Assembly (NCBI GenBank): GCA_028023455.1 | Contig: JAQFVV010006544.1 | Span: 783,434-847,433 of the forward strand | Direction: 5' to 3' | Source: Epiperipatus broadwayi | Lineage: Eukaryota; Onychophora; Udeonychophora; Euonychophora; Peripatidae | DNA length: 64,000 nt | Part shown: positions 1 to 12,330 of the stretch, piece after piece | Position numbering within the stretch: the stretch's first letter is position 1 | Layout: each line of letters opens with the position of its first letter | Position numbers and translations under genes: made by a program | Notes under the pieces: model-generated | Databases searched by the model: none | What the model saw: the letters and a program-made list of their open reading frames with translations, nothing else | Told to the model about the DNA's origin: nothing

Positions 1-184
1 AATATAGATGCAATAAAGCATCTAGTAATCACTATTTACTGAACCATACAGTAGATGGCGTCAGAGTAAAGAGTTGCTCTTTGCTCGAATGGGATCTTTA
101 GCAACAAAGGAATATACACATAAATGGAAAAAATATAGGTGATTTAGTCTGCAAGTTGTGTAAGGAAGGCATAGAAAATATTCT

Positions 185-625
185 CAGCCATATCTTTCCA
201 ATGAAAGCAATCAATATTTCATCTATATCTTTGAAATAATCCTTATAACATTGGTGAGATCTACCTTTTTCAAAAAAATCATAATCAAATTCACCATAAA
301 ATATTTCTTTAGGAAATCTTGAATCATTCACTCATTTCATATGTTCAATTCAAGAGGATATGATTTTGCAATATTAAAAATGTTTTGACATTTTTTGAAT
401 CATTCCAGATATTATACTCAGAAATATCCTATCTAGTGAACTGGGGAATATTATTGATTGATCTGCTATCAGATATTTTAGAATTTTAAGGAGAACTCTT
501 AAATGAAATTTTGTAATTTTTTTAAATGTCTTTATATGTTATGTTGACAGGGTGTCCAGGTCCCACTTTCATATAATAAATTAAGCAAAATAACAGCTCT
601 ATAGATAGCTAATTTAATCTTTGTA
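185..625 (-). pseudogene. LINE ORF2 C-terminal remnant
   Basis: The minus strand encodes a broken version of the region after the reverse transcriptase in animal LINE ORF2 proteins. Around 540-590 it reads LLYESGTWTPCQ, matching the usual LLYGCETWT motif. Around 255-330 it reads NDSRFPKEIFYGEF followed by CYKD, matching the usual RLPK.lFYGEL...RyKD tail. Stop codons and frame changes separate these blocks, so it is a dead fragment. The same two motifs occur in the minus-strand LINE at 45370-46760, which supports a shared family. Family recognition is from memory of the consensus motifs, not a search. Confidence 0.65.
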
Positions 626-639
626 CTGAAATGCTATAA

Positions 640-3196
640 ATGAAGTAAAAGCATTAGCTATAATGGACACTTAACAACTAGGCATTTATTTCTATTACTT
701 GCCATCTTTAAGCAGTTTTAAACTGTTATTTTTATTTTAAAATTTCTTAAATGTTTGTATTAAATTTGTCTTTTGGAAGCATTCTAATACTAAATAATTT
801 GGAGAAATTTTTATCTATCAAAAGCATTATTAAGCATATCATTCCATATTATACAGAGTATCCAGAGTGTTCCCAGCTTAGAAAATATTGGTTGCGAAGT
901 TAATAAGCAGAAAGTCTACAACATATAATGACATATGTAAAAATGATTTTTTACTATCTTAAAAATGCTTATAAAAATATTAAACGTGGAAGTAGTCTCA
1001 AACCACAATAGTAATAAAGCCTGCTTTTAGGAAATTTGCAAGTTGTTTGTCAATTAGATTATATAAATAGTTCTTATTTAAAAAATAAACAAACATATTA
1101 TGGATAAAAAGATTTATGTGCCCTATATTAGCTTATTATCGAATTAAAGTATAAGACGTTGTGTTATGTCCAATTCCTGAACTGTCAACTAGAATATTAC
1201 AAGACTGCCAGGATCAATTTTAAGATAACTCTGTTTGATGTGCTAAGCTTTAATATCACTAACCATAATCAGAAGTAGTTTGAATCTTATTTTTTATTTG
1301 TTTATTCTAAATTATAATTTTTATTAATTTTAAAAAAAAAAATTGCACCAGTTCAATGTAAATTACAATCTAAAAAATAGACTAACAAAAATAACAAAAG
1401 CTAATCATTCTTTATTCCAATTAAAATAATCTATTTGTAAAAAATTATTATATGTCAAAAATTACATTTTTAAAAAAAATATGAATCACAATATCTATAT
1501 AAGGATTCACAACTGATACATGTACATAGTTCAGAGCAAGATAATATGACTATTTTTTACATTGTACAACATTAAAACATTCTTCAGTTTGTTAATAATT
1601 GGTATTGTTTTATACCTAATAAGTTATGGTTTAAAAATATATAAAAATTTAAACTAAATTTAGGTTCATATGTCTTGAGAGATTAATAGGTTGGATTCCA
1701 AATCTTAATGGATTTAAATTTTCAAGCCATTAGTTTAGATAATGTAATAAAGAAAACATATAGTAATTGGATTAGTATTTTGTTATTTTTATTCTAAGTA
1801 ATAAGCTCCCCCCCCCCCCAATAAGAACCAATTAGAAATTACTTAAAAATCTGCAGTCATTGATTACACCACAAACTGGTGGTCTGATCACAGTGCCAAA
1901 TGAAATTTTATTTATGCTAACAAATTCTTTTAATAGACAATAGGGAGACTAACTCTTGCTGCCGAATGTTTCAATTTATACACGGTATATTTTGAAGATA
2001 GTGGAGTTCATATGGTCTTATCTCATATATATATTGTTGGTTTAGGAAAGTAAAATTGTTAAAGCTATTATCAACAAAGCGTACAAAAAATATTTTTTTT
2101 ACATAACTCTTATAACATCAAGGTTTATAAATCTTTTCAAGAATTTTATTTCTATCAGATTCATTAATAGAAACCAAACATTTAACTTTGTATTGTTTCA
2201 TAGATAAATAAATAAAAATAAAATGTTAAAAATACAAAGCAAATAAAATAACATTTAAACTGTGTTGTAAAAATAATAATTTATATTTCTAAGCAAATAT
2301 TTGAAAATTAATACCATGAACAATTTTTATACGTACAACATAAGCAATAACTTTACAACAAAATAAACTGTGTTTATAACAATTTCAAAACCGAGTTAAT
2401 ACATTCTATATTTTTTTTCCATATATAAAAATATAACTCCACTAAAGCATATTGATTATCATATTTTAGCATTAACAAGTATAACAACAGTTTAAAAATT
2501 AATCACTATAAAGACAATAACAATATAAATTTTTAACTTATACAGGAAAAAATAAATGATAACATTAATAATTCAGTGGGCAAAAGGAGGGCTGCCAGAC
2601 ATTCTGTGCATATAAGAAGTGTTTTATATTCAAAACATCTACAATTTAAGCCTAGAAAACCATAATCATGGCAATGGATCAATTGACATACATTTGCTAA
2701 CAGACCAAGCTATCTTCTTTTCTTATGAGTATGACACTCATAGATGGTAAAACTCATCTTTTGATAACTATAGACCAACTCTGGCTAAATGAAGGGCTCT
2801 ATGTTTTTAAGTATATAACTTGTTCTTTTACAAGAGATAAAACTTAGCTTACATTAACAATATGTTAGTATGCCTACAATATAGAATGATTTAAACAATG
2901 CTGTAAAGTTTTCTGTTCCAATCATTAGCATTTTTACTTCAGTTGTGATATTAACATAAAACAATAAACAAATCTCTCTGCAGTATAAATGTATTTCAGG
3001 AATAATAACTTTCGTTATTGGCTGCTTTGGGTCATTTCCAACACAACATGCATTTTTAAGAGCCACCCAACTTATAATACTGAAACAGCAACCAACTTGG
3101 TATCAAAGCATGACTATTTAGCACTAGAGTTGCTGACTGCATACCAAAATGTTCAATGTTACTGTAAATTAGTTTATTCCAACATGGTTATATGTT
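640..3196. other. AT-rich non-coding stretch
   Basis: No convincing exon or RNA gene is visible. There are only short open frames without recognisable domains, plus a run of twelve C at 1808-1819. Slightly less AT-rich patches lie at about 1850-2010 and 2575-2790. Confidence 0.6.
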
Positions 3197-3800
3197 AATC
3201 AAAGCAGAATCAAATATTTATTTTATTAAAGACCTTAATTGAGAAAACCAATACAGCAATATATAATAAAAAGGTTAACACACTTTGAATTAGATGTAAA
3301 CAAGTTGGAAGAACTATAAAGTGTTGGTGGTTGAGAGGTCAGCACAGCTGCCTTACAAGCAGTTGTCCCAGGTTAGCAGGTTTGCTTCCTGGTCAATTGC
3401 TATGGCACATGAAAAACAAGTTGGGAGAACTGTCAGTAATAATCATCATGCCCAATACATGTTACTATGGCTACCATAATACAAGCAGGAGTAAGCTTTA
3501 TTGACTGTCTTGCAATGCTGTCAAAAATTCATGCAAATAGAACTTCCCAATCTACATTAACATTTTTGATGATGAACATAATATCAAAATTCAAATATTT
3601 ATACTGCATTCACTTTCTATCAGTGAGCATACTCCGATATGACTAAACATTAATCAAAGGCCAAACCAGAGATTCGTTTTATTAAAAAAACTTAATTAAG
3701 AAATCCAACATATAATATGCAGCATAATAAAAACATATTGTGTATGATGATTGGAGCCGATAGCATTCCAAATTTATTTACATCTAATTCAAGCTGCATT
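3197..3800. repeat. Diverged duplicated segment
   Basis: Two related segments begin near 3197 and 3650. Both contain ATTAATCAAAG-like starts, a TTTTATTAAA block and an AACTTAATT/ACCTTAATT block. A short TTGAATTAGATGTAAA word at about 3287 recurs inverted near 3775 and again near 4410. This looks like an old local duplication, with a SINE inserted in the first copy. Confidence 0.4.
3321..3410 (+). mobile_element. tRNA-derived SINE (diverged copy)
   Basis: The start GGTGGTTGAGAGGTCAGC resembles a pol III A box inside a tRNA-like 5' half. The later segment around 3375-3395 aligns with the B-box region of the cleaner copy at 11741-11840 but is degraded. It is too diverged to be a functional tRNA gene. 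Confidence 0.65.
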
Positions 3801-4096
3801 AACACTATTTATTGCATATTTTGATATAAGGTTTTTAAATTAAGGTTTTAAATAAAATTAAACTGCTTTTATCTTGGTTAACATATGGCTATATTAAGTA
3901 GGCTTTTCACAATATTAATATAAGTCAAGCATTTTCTAAATTTGCATAGGTTGTAAGCAGTACTCCAATACAACTGGCAAAAAAAGTCATTCCTGAAAAA
4001 GATGTACACTGCTGAGTGACATCATTTTTAAAAATATAATATGGCATTAAACCCATAAAAATCATATGATCACCATCTCTTAAACTTTATCAAAAA

Positions 4097-4374
4097 AGGC
4101 AAAACTCTCCATACAGTAGTACCACCCTGTGCCAACCAGAGTAATCAATGGATGCCAGAAGGCTTGTGCATAAAATCCCTATCTAGTGCCTACTCATCCA
4201 ATATCCCCAGACTAGATCCAAGGCTTTTAACTGACGATGGCCACAAGCCAGAAACTAGTCTGGGGATATTGGATGAGTAGACACTAGATAGGGATTTTAT
4301 GCACAAGCCTTCTGAAATCCATTGATTACTCTGGTTGGCACAGGGTGGCACTACTGTATGGAGAGTTTTGCCTT
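4097..4374 (+). mobile_element. Foldback element with hammerhead-like core, copy 1 (family F)
   Basis: The two arms are nearly perfect reverse complements of about 105 nt, beginning AAGGCAAAACTC and ending GAGTTTTGCCTT. The short centre holds the hammerhead-like core described separately. A second copy lies at 8489-8756 and a broken third at 20625-20815. The left flanks of copies 1 and 2 (about 4040-4095 and 8430-8488) are also similar, so the repeat is longer than the palindrome. No transposase is encoded. Confidence 0.8.
4231..4266 (+). ncRNA. Hammerhead ribozyme-like core (family F copy 1)
   Basis: The order of elements is CTGACGA (4231-4237), a four-pair stem UGGC/GCCA closing the loop CACAA (4238-4250), GAA at 4251-4253, the self-complementary ACTAGT (4254-4259), then C4260 as the nucleotide before the predicted cut. 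All strictly conserved core bases of the hammerhead are present. Stem I is the weak point: the complement of TGGGGATA (4261-4268) is TATCCCCA at 4202-4209, which is 21 nt upstream of the core rather than adjacent to it. Activity is therefore uncertain. Confidence 0.6.
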
Positions 4375-4380
4375 GTTTGT

Positions 4381-7300
4381 ATAATATGGCATCCATAGTA
4401 AAAATGTATTTAATCTAATTCAAGCTTACATTAGCCTATTCACTTTCTACAAAAAGTTTATAAATTTGACGAGTTTGGATGACTGGTAAAAGTTTGTTAG
4501 CTATGAATGTCTTGCATTTTCTCTTATGGAATCTGGCAACCCTTGGCAAAAGGAGCACACAAATTCATATAAAAAATACCATAATTTTTTTTATAATCCT
4601 TTGTGCACGTGCTCTTTAAACAATCCACATTGTATAAAGAAATAACGGAAGCTGAGAAAAATATATTTACCAGTCAACAATAATCTCAGTGATTTAGGCA
4701 TTTGGTAAAAAAGCTGATATGAAAAATTAAACAAAACAAATATATATAAAACAATTTAAACTTAAGTCGTACTTTCAACAGAAACTGGAAGTAAGTCACA
4801 AATTTTAACCTAATCTAATTCCATTACACACTCGCTCAACCTTTTACATTTTTGTTTTTATAAATGCTTAAAAAAATAGACTTATAATGTTCCTGGAAGC
4901 TGAGGTGCCTTTAGTTTTGAAAAATTAATAAAGTTTAATATAATAAATGCAGATAGAATATAATAATTAGCTAAGATATAAATTATACAAAATATATTTA
5001 CAGTAATTTCAATATGAAAAATAGCTTTTTTTTTTCTCAAAACAGGGCAAATAATTATAACTTCAAATATTATAAACATTATTTAAATATATATGTATTT
5101 AAAAATTATTATCTGCAAAAAAAAAAAATATATAAGGGTTAAAATTTGTGATTGTTATTTTTCTACACTTGAATTTTTTTATATTACTTTTGATATGTAA
5201 AATAAATGTATTAAATGCACTTTATATCATACAAACTAAGTTACAATCTTTATTATACAAATGTTTACATATATATCACAAGGGTACACAGGGTCATATT
5301 TATTGTTTTGGGGGGCTGAGGTTTATTTCAATTGCAGGGCTCTGGGTGCCCCTTTTATATGTTTGATTGCTAAGATAAGAATAGTCTTGCATGCACATAT
5401 CACTGGTAATGTTTTTTTAAAAAACAAATAAAGGTAAAAATATAATGAAAGATTGAAAAAAATGTGGGCATTTAAAAAGGGTTAATAAAGGAAAAAATTC
5501 ATGTTTCCGATATTTTTTACTATAGTATTTTATAACTTTGTATTAATGTTGAATGCATAAAATGCTGTCTTTTACATTATAACTTCTACGCTATTGTATT
5601 TGTATTGATTGACATGTATTAAGCATCATATGACTTCTATAGTTTGTATTTAATGAACATATAATAATAATAATGATATATAGCTCTACTCTAAAATCAA
5701 ATTAAGTAAATATTAAGAAAGTTAATAGATACTAGATGTCAGTACAACAACTTTTAAGAATGGTTTTGGCCAATTAATATTCTGGTAAGAAATATTAAAT
5801 GTTACTGTAAAAGAATGCCAAGTACTAATAATGATCATAAAAGTCTGATTGCACTGCCACCTAGTTAGTGCTCATTCATTGACTTTTTGCAATGATTAAA
5901 TATGGGTAGACTGTCATTAATTTGAAAACTTGTGTTATCCCAATACAATTATAAATTATTGTTTTAATCCTATTGTTTAATTACTGTTATTTTTCTGTTG
6001 CTATAAATATAAGCATATTTTGTATTTTAAAATGCTGTACTAATTCATAAAATAAGTATTTATACATTTAAAAATAGGTAATAGAATTAATGTTCATTTA
6101 AATTTTCACTAAAGTTTGGGTTTATAATGAGAGAGATAAAAGTTTATTGCTATAATCTGAAAAATTCATAAATCCAGAAAACCGAAAAAGTTTAAATTAA
6201 TGTAATCTAGTTGTAATTGGATTTGAAAATGATTATAAATAATAATAATAAAAACTGTAAAAGTAATTTTAATTCTGATTTATTTGAATTAAACAATCTA
6301 AATTAAGCAAAAGTAGGTCTTAATATAAATGGCACTCTTGTCTTTTTTAGCTTTCAAATGGTATATGCATACATTTGTAAATTAAATAGAATTTCTTTAA
6401 AAATACTCTTAAAAATAAAGTTTGTTAAAATTAAATAATCACTGAAAAATGTTTATTGTCTAGAGATGTATTAAAAAATGAAAAGAGCACACTGTGGATG
6501 GTTATGTTTATTTAGATCAGCAAGATGGCTAAAGCAAATAAAATTGATGAAATAAATATATCAATAAAATAATGTAGAATGTATATTTTTAAAGAAATTA
6601 TGTGCAATATTTTATTTACTTTTTTTAACAAACAAACAAAAGAAAAACAAAACATCAACTACATTTTAAATCAATGAAACTTTCGTATTTCAATTGCGAG
6701 TCAAAGAGTGTGACTTGAGCAAACACAAAAAGTAGAAATATGAGAATAGTTAACAATCAAAAATAGAGTTAAGTTAGGTACATAGGAAAAAACATAGTAG
6801 ACAGTGGATGGAACAATTCTTAATCGAGTACTTAAGAAAAAATGTACTTTGAAATGAGATTAGAAAGTTAATTTACCATATTGGAAGAAGTTTACAAAAG
6901 ACCCAACATCATGCAACGGATTATTGATAGTTATTGGTAGTGTGTGTGTAAAAAAAAAATTAAATATAATTATGTAAAATGAAAATAATGAAAATAATTG
7001 AACGATTCATTGATTAATAGGCATCATTTCAAAGAATTTCAGCTAATGAGTTCACCACTTTAACAGTGCACTGAAAGATTGATGATTTTTTTTTTTTATA
7101 TATTTACATGTTTTATAGTATTTTTAAAAGATAATCAATAAATACATACATATATCAGTGCCTAAACACACAGAAATAAGGTGAAACAGATTTTAGCGAG
7201 ACTACTTCAGATACAGAAAAAAAAATTTCTAAGAATATTTGAACTTAAAAAAATTTCTAGCTTTACCTGGTTTGAATTTGCATCTCAAGTCAGGTGGATA

Positions 7301-8480
7301 TTCTAGCTAGTTGCCAGGAAAATCTTTATACATATAGTTGAAAACCCTAGACTTCCTGCACATATGTAATGAAATTATATAATCTTTTAAATAAATACAA
7401 TAACAATTATTAATAATTATTTATTAGATTACAAATTATTGTATTAGTTTTATCCAAGGCATATCACCAATTTTTATTTATAGTCATTTCAATATCATAA
7501 ACTTTTTGTATGGAATATATTTCTTTATTTTACGTTGCATATGAAATGAAATCACTATAATTAAACTGTATCATTAAATGTTTATGAAATTGTATTCAGC
7601 CACAAAGGCTGTTCAGTCACCAGCTACTTATTAGTCGCCTATTGAAAAATTAGAGAGCTGAATTTTTTTTAATAAAAATGCTTGAAATAGTTGAATGATT
7701 ACAGTATTTACAAACAAAGATATTTGATTACTATTGATTTACGAAGAATAAGATTTGGGACCTAAAACAGCTGATGAGTTTAGGACTTCCAAACCAGGCC
7801 TTGATATCTTTTTGTTGCACATTACAATCTATAGATAGCGCTTTGTTATATTTTTTTTAGATATTTATATAATGCTTTATAGATATGCTAATAGCTATGC
7901 CCCATTTACTAAAACCAAATACAGAAAACTCTAATCATATTTGTGTGTAAACATGACATATGTGCGTTTGTATGAATACGTTTGATTTTAACTAAAATAT
8001 TAATAGGAAATAATTTTAGTGTTAAAAGTAAAATTGTTTTAATTTTAGACTTGGCAATTTAATTCCAATTTTTGAAGGCCAAATGTGTTATAAGGTAAAA
8101 CTTACAATAAAAATTCACCGTTTCCATATAAAAATAAAATCTTATATTTTTATTTCGATTAAGTGATTATTAAATCATGCTGATGACGATGCAGATTTTT
8201 TTTTTATAATACTCATTTAAAAATAATTTAACAATTACTATATATATATAATGAAAAGTTACAATTCATTTAGAATAAATGAATTATTAATTTTTAAACT
8301 AAATAAAGTAACGTTGTAATGTAATTACGATAGAATTATTAAAATGTAAAACAGTACGCAATTCATATATATATATGCATTATCTTTCATATATAAACCG
8401 AGGCTTTAAGCCATTATAACTAAATTAATGATTAAACCATTAAACATTACATGATCATCATCTCTTATACTAGCACATAA
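4381..8480. other. AT-rich non-coding stretch
   Basis: I see no gene here. The sequence is dominated by poly-A and poly-T runs and short AT microsatellites. It ends in the left flank of the second foldback element. Confidence 0.6.
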
Positions 8481-8488
8481 TTGTTATT

Positions 8489-8756
8489 AAACAAGGCAAA
8501 ACTCTTCATACAGTAGTGCCATCCTGTGCCAACCAGAGTAATCAATGGATGCCAGAAGGCTTGTGCATAAAATCTCTATCTAGTTCCTACTCATCCAATA
8601 TTCCCAGACTGACGAAGGCCACAAGCCAGAAACTAGTCTGGAGATATTGGATGAGTAGGCACTAGATAGGGATTTTATGCACAAGCCTTTTGGCATTCAT
8701 TGATTACTCTGGTTGGCACAGGGTGGCACTACTGTATGGTGAGTTTTGCCTTGTTT
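8489..8756 (+). mobile_element. Foldback element with hammerhead-like core, copy 2 (family F)
   Basis: Inverted arms begin AACAAGGCAAAACT and end AGTTTTGCCTTGTT. They match copy 1 at 4097-4374 with scattered substitutions. The centre is about 20 bp shorter than in copy 1: the segment between the left arm and the ribozyme core is missing. The flanks (TTAAACAAGG and CCTTGTTTAA) extend the palindrome slightly. Confidence 0.8.
8609..8645 (+). ncRNA. Hammerhead ribozyme-like core (family F copy 2)
   Basis: CTGACGA is at 8609-8615, stem II GGC/GCC with loop CACAA at 8617-8627, GAA at 8629-8631, ACTAGT at 8632-8637 and C at 8638. The first stem II pair is an A-A mismatch (8616/8628). Stem I can form between TTCCCA (8601-8606) and TGGAGA (8639-8644) only with mismatches and a two-base GA bulge. 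This is probably an inactive derivative. Confidence 0.5.
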
Positions 8757-9770
8757 AAATTAATGATTATTAACAGCAATATTGCAATATGGCTTGTCTC
8801 AACCCCTTCCTTAATATCTATAATGACACATTTTAAAGCCACATCACTCAATAGTAGAACTCCTTATATCATTAATGTACAGATATTTACGTACAATGTA
8901 AATGAAATTTGATTATTTCAGCAGTTCCAAGCAATATTCAGATTTTTCTCTTAGAAATCCATCTTTTAGCTAATCTAGCAAGTTTTTTAATTATTAATTG
9001 ATAAGTTATTAGTTAGGAAGTAAATCAAGGAAGAGATAATCCCAAACTCCATATCATCTTTTTATTCATTATTATTCTATAAAAAATGGAGAGACTTTTG
9101 CCATGACTATTTAGATTGCTTAGCCAGATGAAAATTAGTTTTTATGATTCCAAAATATCTCTTGGTAACATTTCAACTAAACAAAAAAAACTTCTATTCA
9201 AACAATAGTATTTTGTACCATGGACAGGTCCAGAGAGTAGTCATATCATTAATTCATCCATTTCCCCACTTCATTCTCTTCATTACCCAGCTTTTCAATC
9301 CCACATAACTCTTCCTATCTTTTATATTATCCAACAATGTCAATCTTTTCCATCATCTTTCATGAAACTATACTTTATTCTCAATATATGTCCAATCCAG
9401 TTTCTCTTTTTTTTTTCTAATTTTCTGAATCAATCTATTATACAAATAAATTAAAACTAATCTTAAATCTCTTAGAATATTTGAATTAGTTTGTACAAAA
9501 ATTTATAAAGACAATTAAAAGAAGTAAAATATTCAATAAATATCTATAAATTATTAAGTCTAATTACAATAAGTTGTCTCTCCCCCCCTCTCTCTCTCTC
9601 TCTAAGCAGAGTTTGAATCTACATTGATGAGGTAAAGTATCTATTTTCAAAATACAAAAAATTCATAAATCCAAAGGCCTTTGAAACAAAAAAAATTATA
9701 ATAGTAATGTTTTATCTGTGTATTATATATATGACTAACTTTCAATATATATATAATTAACGTATAGTGA
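8757..9770. other. AT-rich non-coding stretch
   Basis: No gene is visible. It contains a short TC dinucleotide run at about 9584-9603 and nothing else that can be named. Confidence 0.6.
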
Positions 9771-10640
9771 TCTATATATGTAAATCATGTGAAGTGAAAA
9801 AAAAATCTTTCAGACATACCTCATTGACATTAATTTTTTAGCACTCATATGCCAATAAATGTTTTAAAAGCATAGGTGAATCACCTATCTTAGAGCTTAG
9901 TTTTACATAAACCAACATCTATCGATCATGGTTTATTCAAAACTTGATTCTGTTGTGAGCCTGATAATTCAAATGAGAAATTATTTGTACAAATTTAATT
10001 ACTAATCTATATATGTAAATCATGTGAAAGGAAACAAATCTTTCAAACACAAGTTATTGGTATTAATTTTCTTGCACTCACCCATTAATATATTAACTAC
10101 AGCTATTCAAAATTAATATAATTCAAAACTGTGGGTATTTAAAAATGAGATACTGTCTCTTCCCTGTAATATATGAAACTAAATTTAATCATTAAAAGCC
10201 TAAAGCTAAACTAGTTAATAAAATAAAATGATCTTAAATTTACAACTCAACCAGATTAGCCAAAAAATATAAACTCTAAAACACAACCAATGGTTTTATT
10301 ACCACAAGAAGACTTCTCAAGTGTAAAGAACTTGAAAAGTCTGCTTGTAGCAGTGAAACCATTAGTTGTATTTTAGAGTTTATATTTTTTTGGCTAATCT
10401 GGTTGGAATAATTTTAAAAATTAAATTTGTACAAATAATTTCTCATGTAAATTGTTAGACTCACAATAAGATGAAGTCCATCAACAAGTATGGGTTTATA
10501 TAAAAATAAGCTCTAAAGATAGAGATGATTCACCTATGCTTTTAAAACACTTATTGATGGATGAGTGCAAGCAAATTAATACTATTAGCGCATGTCTGAA
10601 AGATGGGTTTCTCTCACATGCTTTATATTTATATATATAG
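9771..10640. mobile_element. Large nested foldback element
   Basis: The left arm (9771-10003) and the right arm (10418-10640) are imperfect reverse complements over about 220 bp. They share a TCTTTCAGACAT word near each end and TGAGAAATTATTTGTAC near the centre. A second copy of the left terminus, in direct orientation, starts at 10006. No coding sequence is present, so this is a non-autonomous inverted-repeat element with internal rearrangement. Confidence 0.7.
10248..10407. mobile_element. Inner hairpin MITE-like element
   Basis: About 50-bp terminal inverted repeats start CAACCAGATTAGCC and end GGCTAATCTGGTTG, around an interior of about 60 bp. It sits between the arms of the larger foldback, so it either inserted there later or forms that element's centre. 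Confidence 0.7.
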
Positions 10641-11740
10641 TTGTAAAATAGTTTTAAAAAATGAAATAATAATGGAAATCCATTATTCTATTAAATATAA
10701 TTAATTTTATTTGTGTAATAGATTTTCAAACATCTCTATCCTTTTTAATATGTATAATATAAATGAAAAATATTCAGTTAAGCTGTATTTATAAATACTC
10801 ATAAATTAGTAATAAAGTATAGCAAAATTCGCTTCATTAATACTCATATTAATGAAATTCTGTTTAAAAAAAGCAACAGTAAATTATTTACAATATTAAG
10901 TTTTTGCCAATCTGTTATCCATATAGTATTTAAATATATACACATATAATCTGATTTTCATCAAAGCTTTTTTACTGAATGTTATTTATTCCCAGAATGC
11001 AATATGACCCACCTCTTTCCAAGATGAAAATATTTTTTTTGTAATTTCTTACTGTTTGTTAATTCTTAAATGAGGTATTAATAGATTTGCTTGTTAATTC
11101 CTAAGTAAGTTATTTATAGATTTAATTGTCTTTATAGTTATTTCATAAACAATAATCATATACCTGTGAATTGTATTTAGCTGCAATTTTCAGAGATGAT
11201 TATTTATGTTTCTGGAAAAATCTTTTAAATCTATCTAGTCCACACATTCAACAGTTCACCAATTTTATGCATAGTTTAGGGCAATGATAACGTTGAAACT
11301 CAAAACTAAAGCTTTCCGAATTGATTGTCCGCTGACGAAAGTAAAATATATATATATTTCAAGTAGCAGAATAAAATAATTATGCTTAACCTGCCACATA
11401 AATGGTTGGACATTAGCTACCTACTCAAACAATCATTCACATGCTTATTTTTTGATGCAGCAGTTAATCAGTATGAGAATAAAAAATACAGGGGTCACAT
11501 TTAGATAACTATTTTCAATTGACAAAATCAATTTATTTCTGTGTGATTCACAGATAAAACAAATCATTTCATTCAATTGGAAAACTAAAAATTAAAAAAA
11601 AAAAGAAATTCAAAATAATCTGGCTTCCAATAAGAATTGATCCTAAAACAATTACTTAAATAGTTCCTCATTCTAATCATTAGGATAATTATCGATAAGG
11701 ATAATAGGATATGTCATGATAAGGTAATACTATGTTTTTT
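10641..11740. other. AT-rich non-coding stretch
   Basis: Nothing recognisable as a gene was seen. The right end contains the left copy of the SINE target duplication (11722-11740). Confidence 0.55.
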
Positions 11741-11840
11741 TTAAGTGTCATAGCATCGGCCAGGACGTGAACCCGCAACCCAGGCAACTGCCTGCAAGTG
11801 CAAGGCAGTCGCGCTGACCTCTCGACCACCAATGCAAGAC
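11741..11840 (-). mobile_element. tRNA-derived SINE with 19-bp target duplication
   Basis: On the minus strand the element reads GGTGGTCGAGAGGTCAGCGC (A-box region) and later GGGTTCACGTCC (B box), and ends TGACACTTAA beside an A-rich target. An exact 19-bp duplication, AGGTAATACTATGTTTTTT, flanks it at 11722-11740 and 11841-11859, which marks a retroposition event. The body is only about 100 bp, essentially the tRNA-like head. The diverged copy at 3321-3410 shows the family is dispersed. It has no convincing acceptor stem, so it is not called a tRNA gene. Confidence 0.9.
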
Positions 11841-12135
11841 AGGTAATACTATGTTTTTTCAAATATGACATATATAATTAAAGATAATAGGGTATAGTAA
11901 CTAAAATGATTTATGACTTTTTTCTTCATAGATAAGTAGTCTACCCAAAGGCAAAGTGCTTATATAGGAACTATAATTAAGCAATAATACTAATTGTAGA
12001 ATGTGGTTTGCTAATATTTTAATTTAAAATGGAAGTTATTAATATACTATGTTTAAACATTGTTATATATATATAATTAATTAATTAACAAACTAATGCA
12101 TTTAAAAATATATGAAATTTATTTAGAATGATATA

Positions 12136-12330
12136 ACCTCCAATCACAGTGTGTGAAGCTAATGTTAGATAACAACATTATATGAAATAACTGCCTAATC
12201 ACTCTGCAAGACGCATATTTCAAGTACAAGTGCTGTCTTCAGCTGCGTTGGAATGATTTAGCAGTATTTTACGTGATGTGGTATCAGTCTAACAGTAGTT
12301 TCACGTATTGTGATTGGAGATTGCATCATT
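12136..12330. repeat. Imperfect long hairpin
   Basis: CTCCAATCACA at about 12138 is matched inverted by TGTGATTGGAG at about 12310. Patches of pairing continue inward, with GTTAGA against its complement and ACTGCCTAATCA against a diverged partner. The segment is less AT-rich than its surroundings. It could be a decayed MITE or a structured transcript. Confidence 0.45.

Noticed and set aside
10340-10375. Hammerhead-like CTGC...GCAG-T-GAAAC in the inner MITE
   Set aside because: A hairpin followed by GAAAC is present, but CUGANGA and the UH cut site are missing; too weak to call.
11741-11840. Functional tRNA gene
   Set aside because: A and B boxes are present, but no acceptor stem or cloverleaf closes and the copy is flanked by a target duplication, so it is a SINE.
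12136-12330. MicroRNA precursor
   Set aside because: The hairpin is long and its arms pair only in patches; nothing identifies a 22-nt mature strand.
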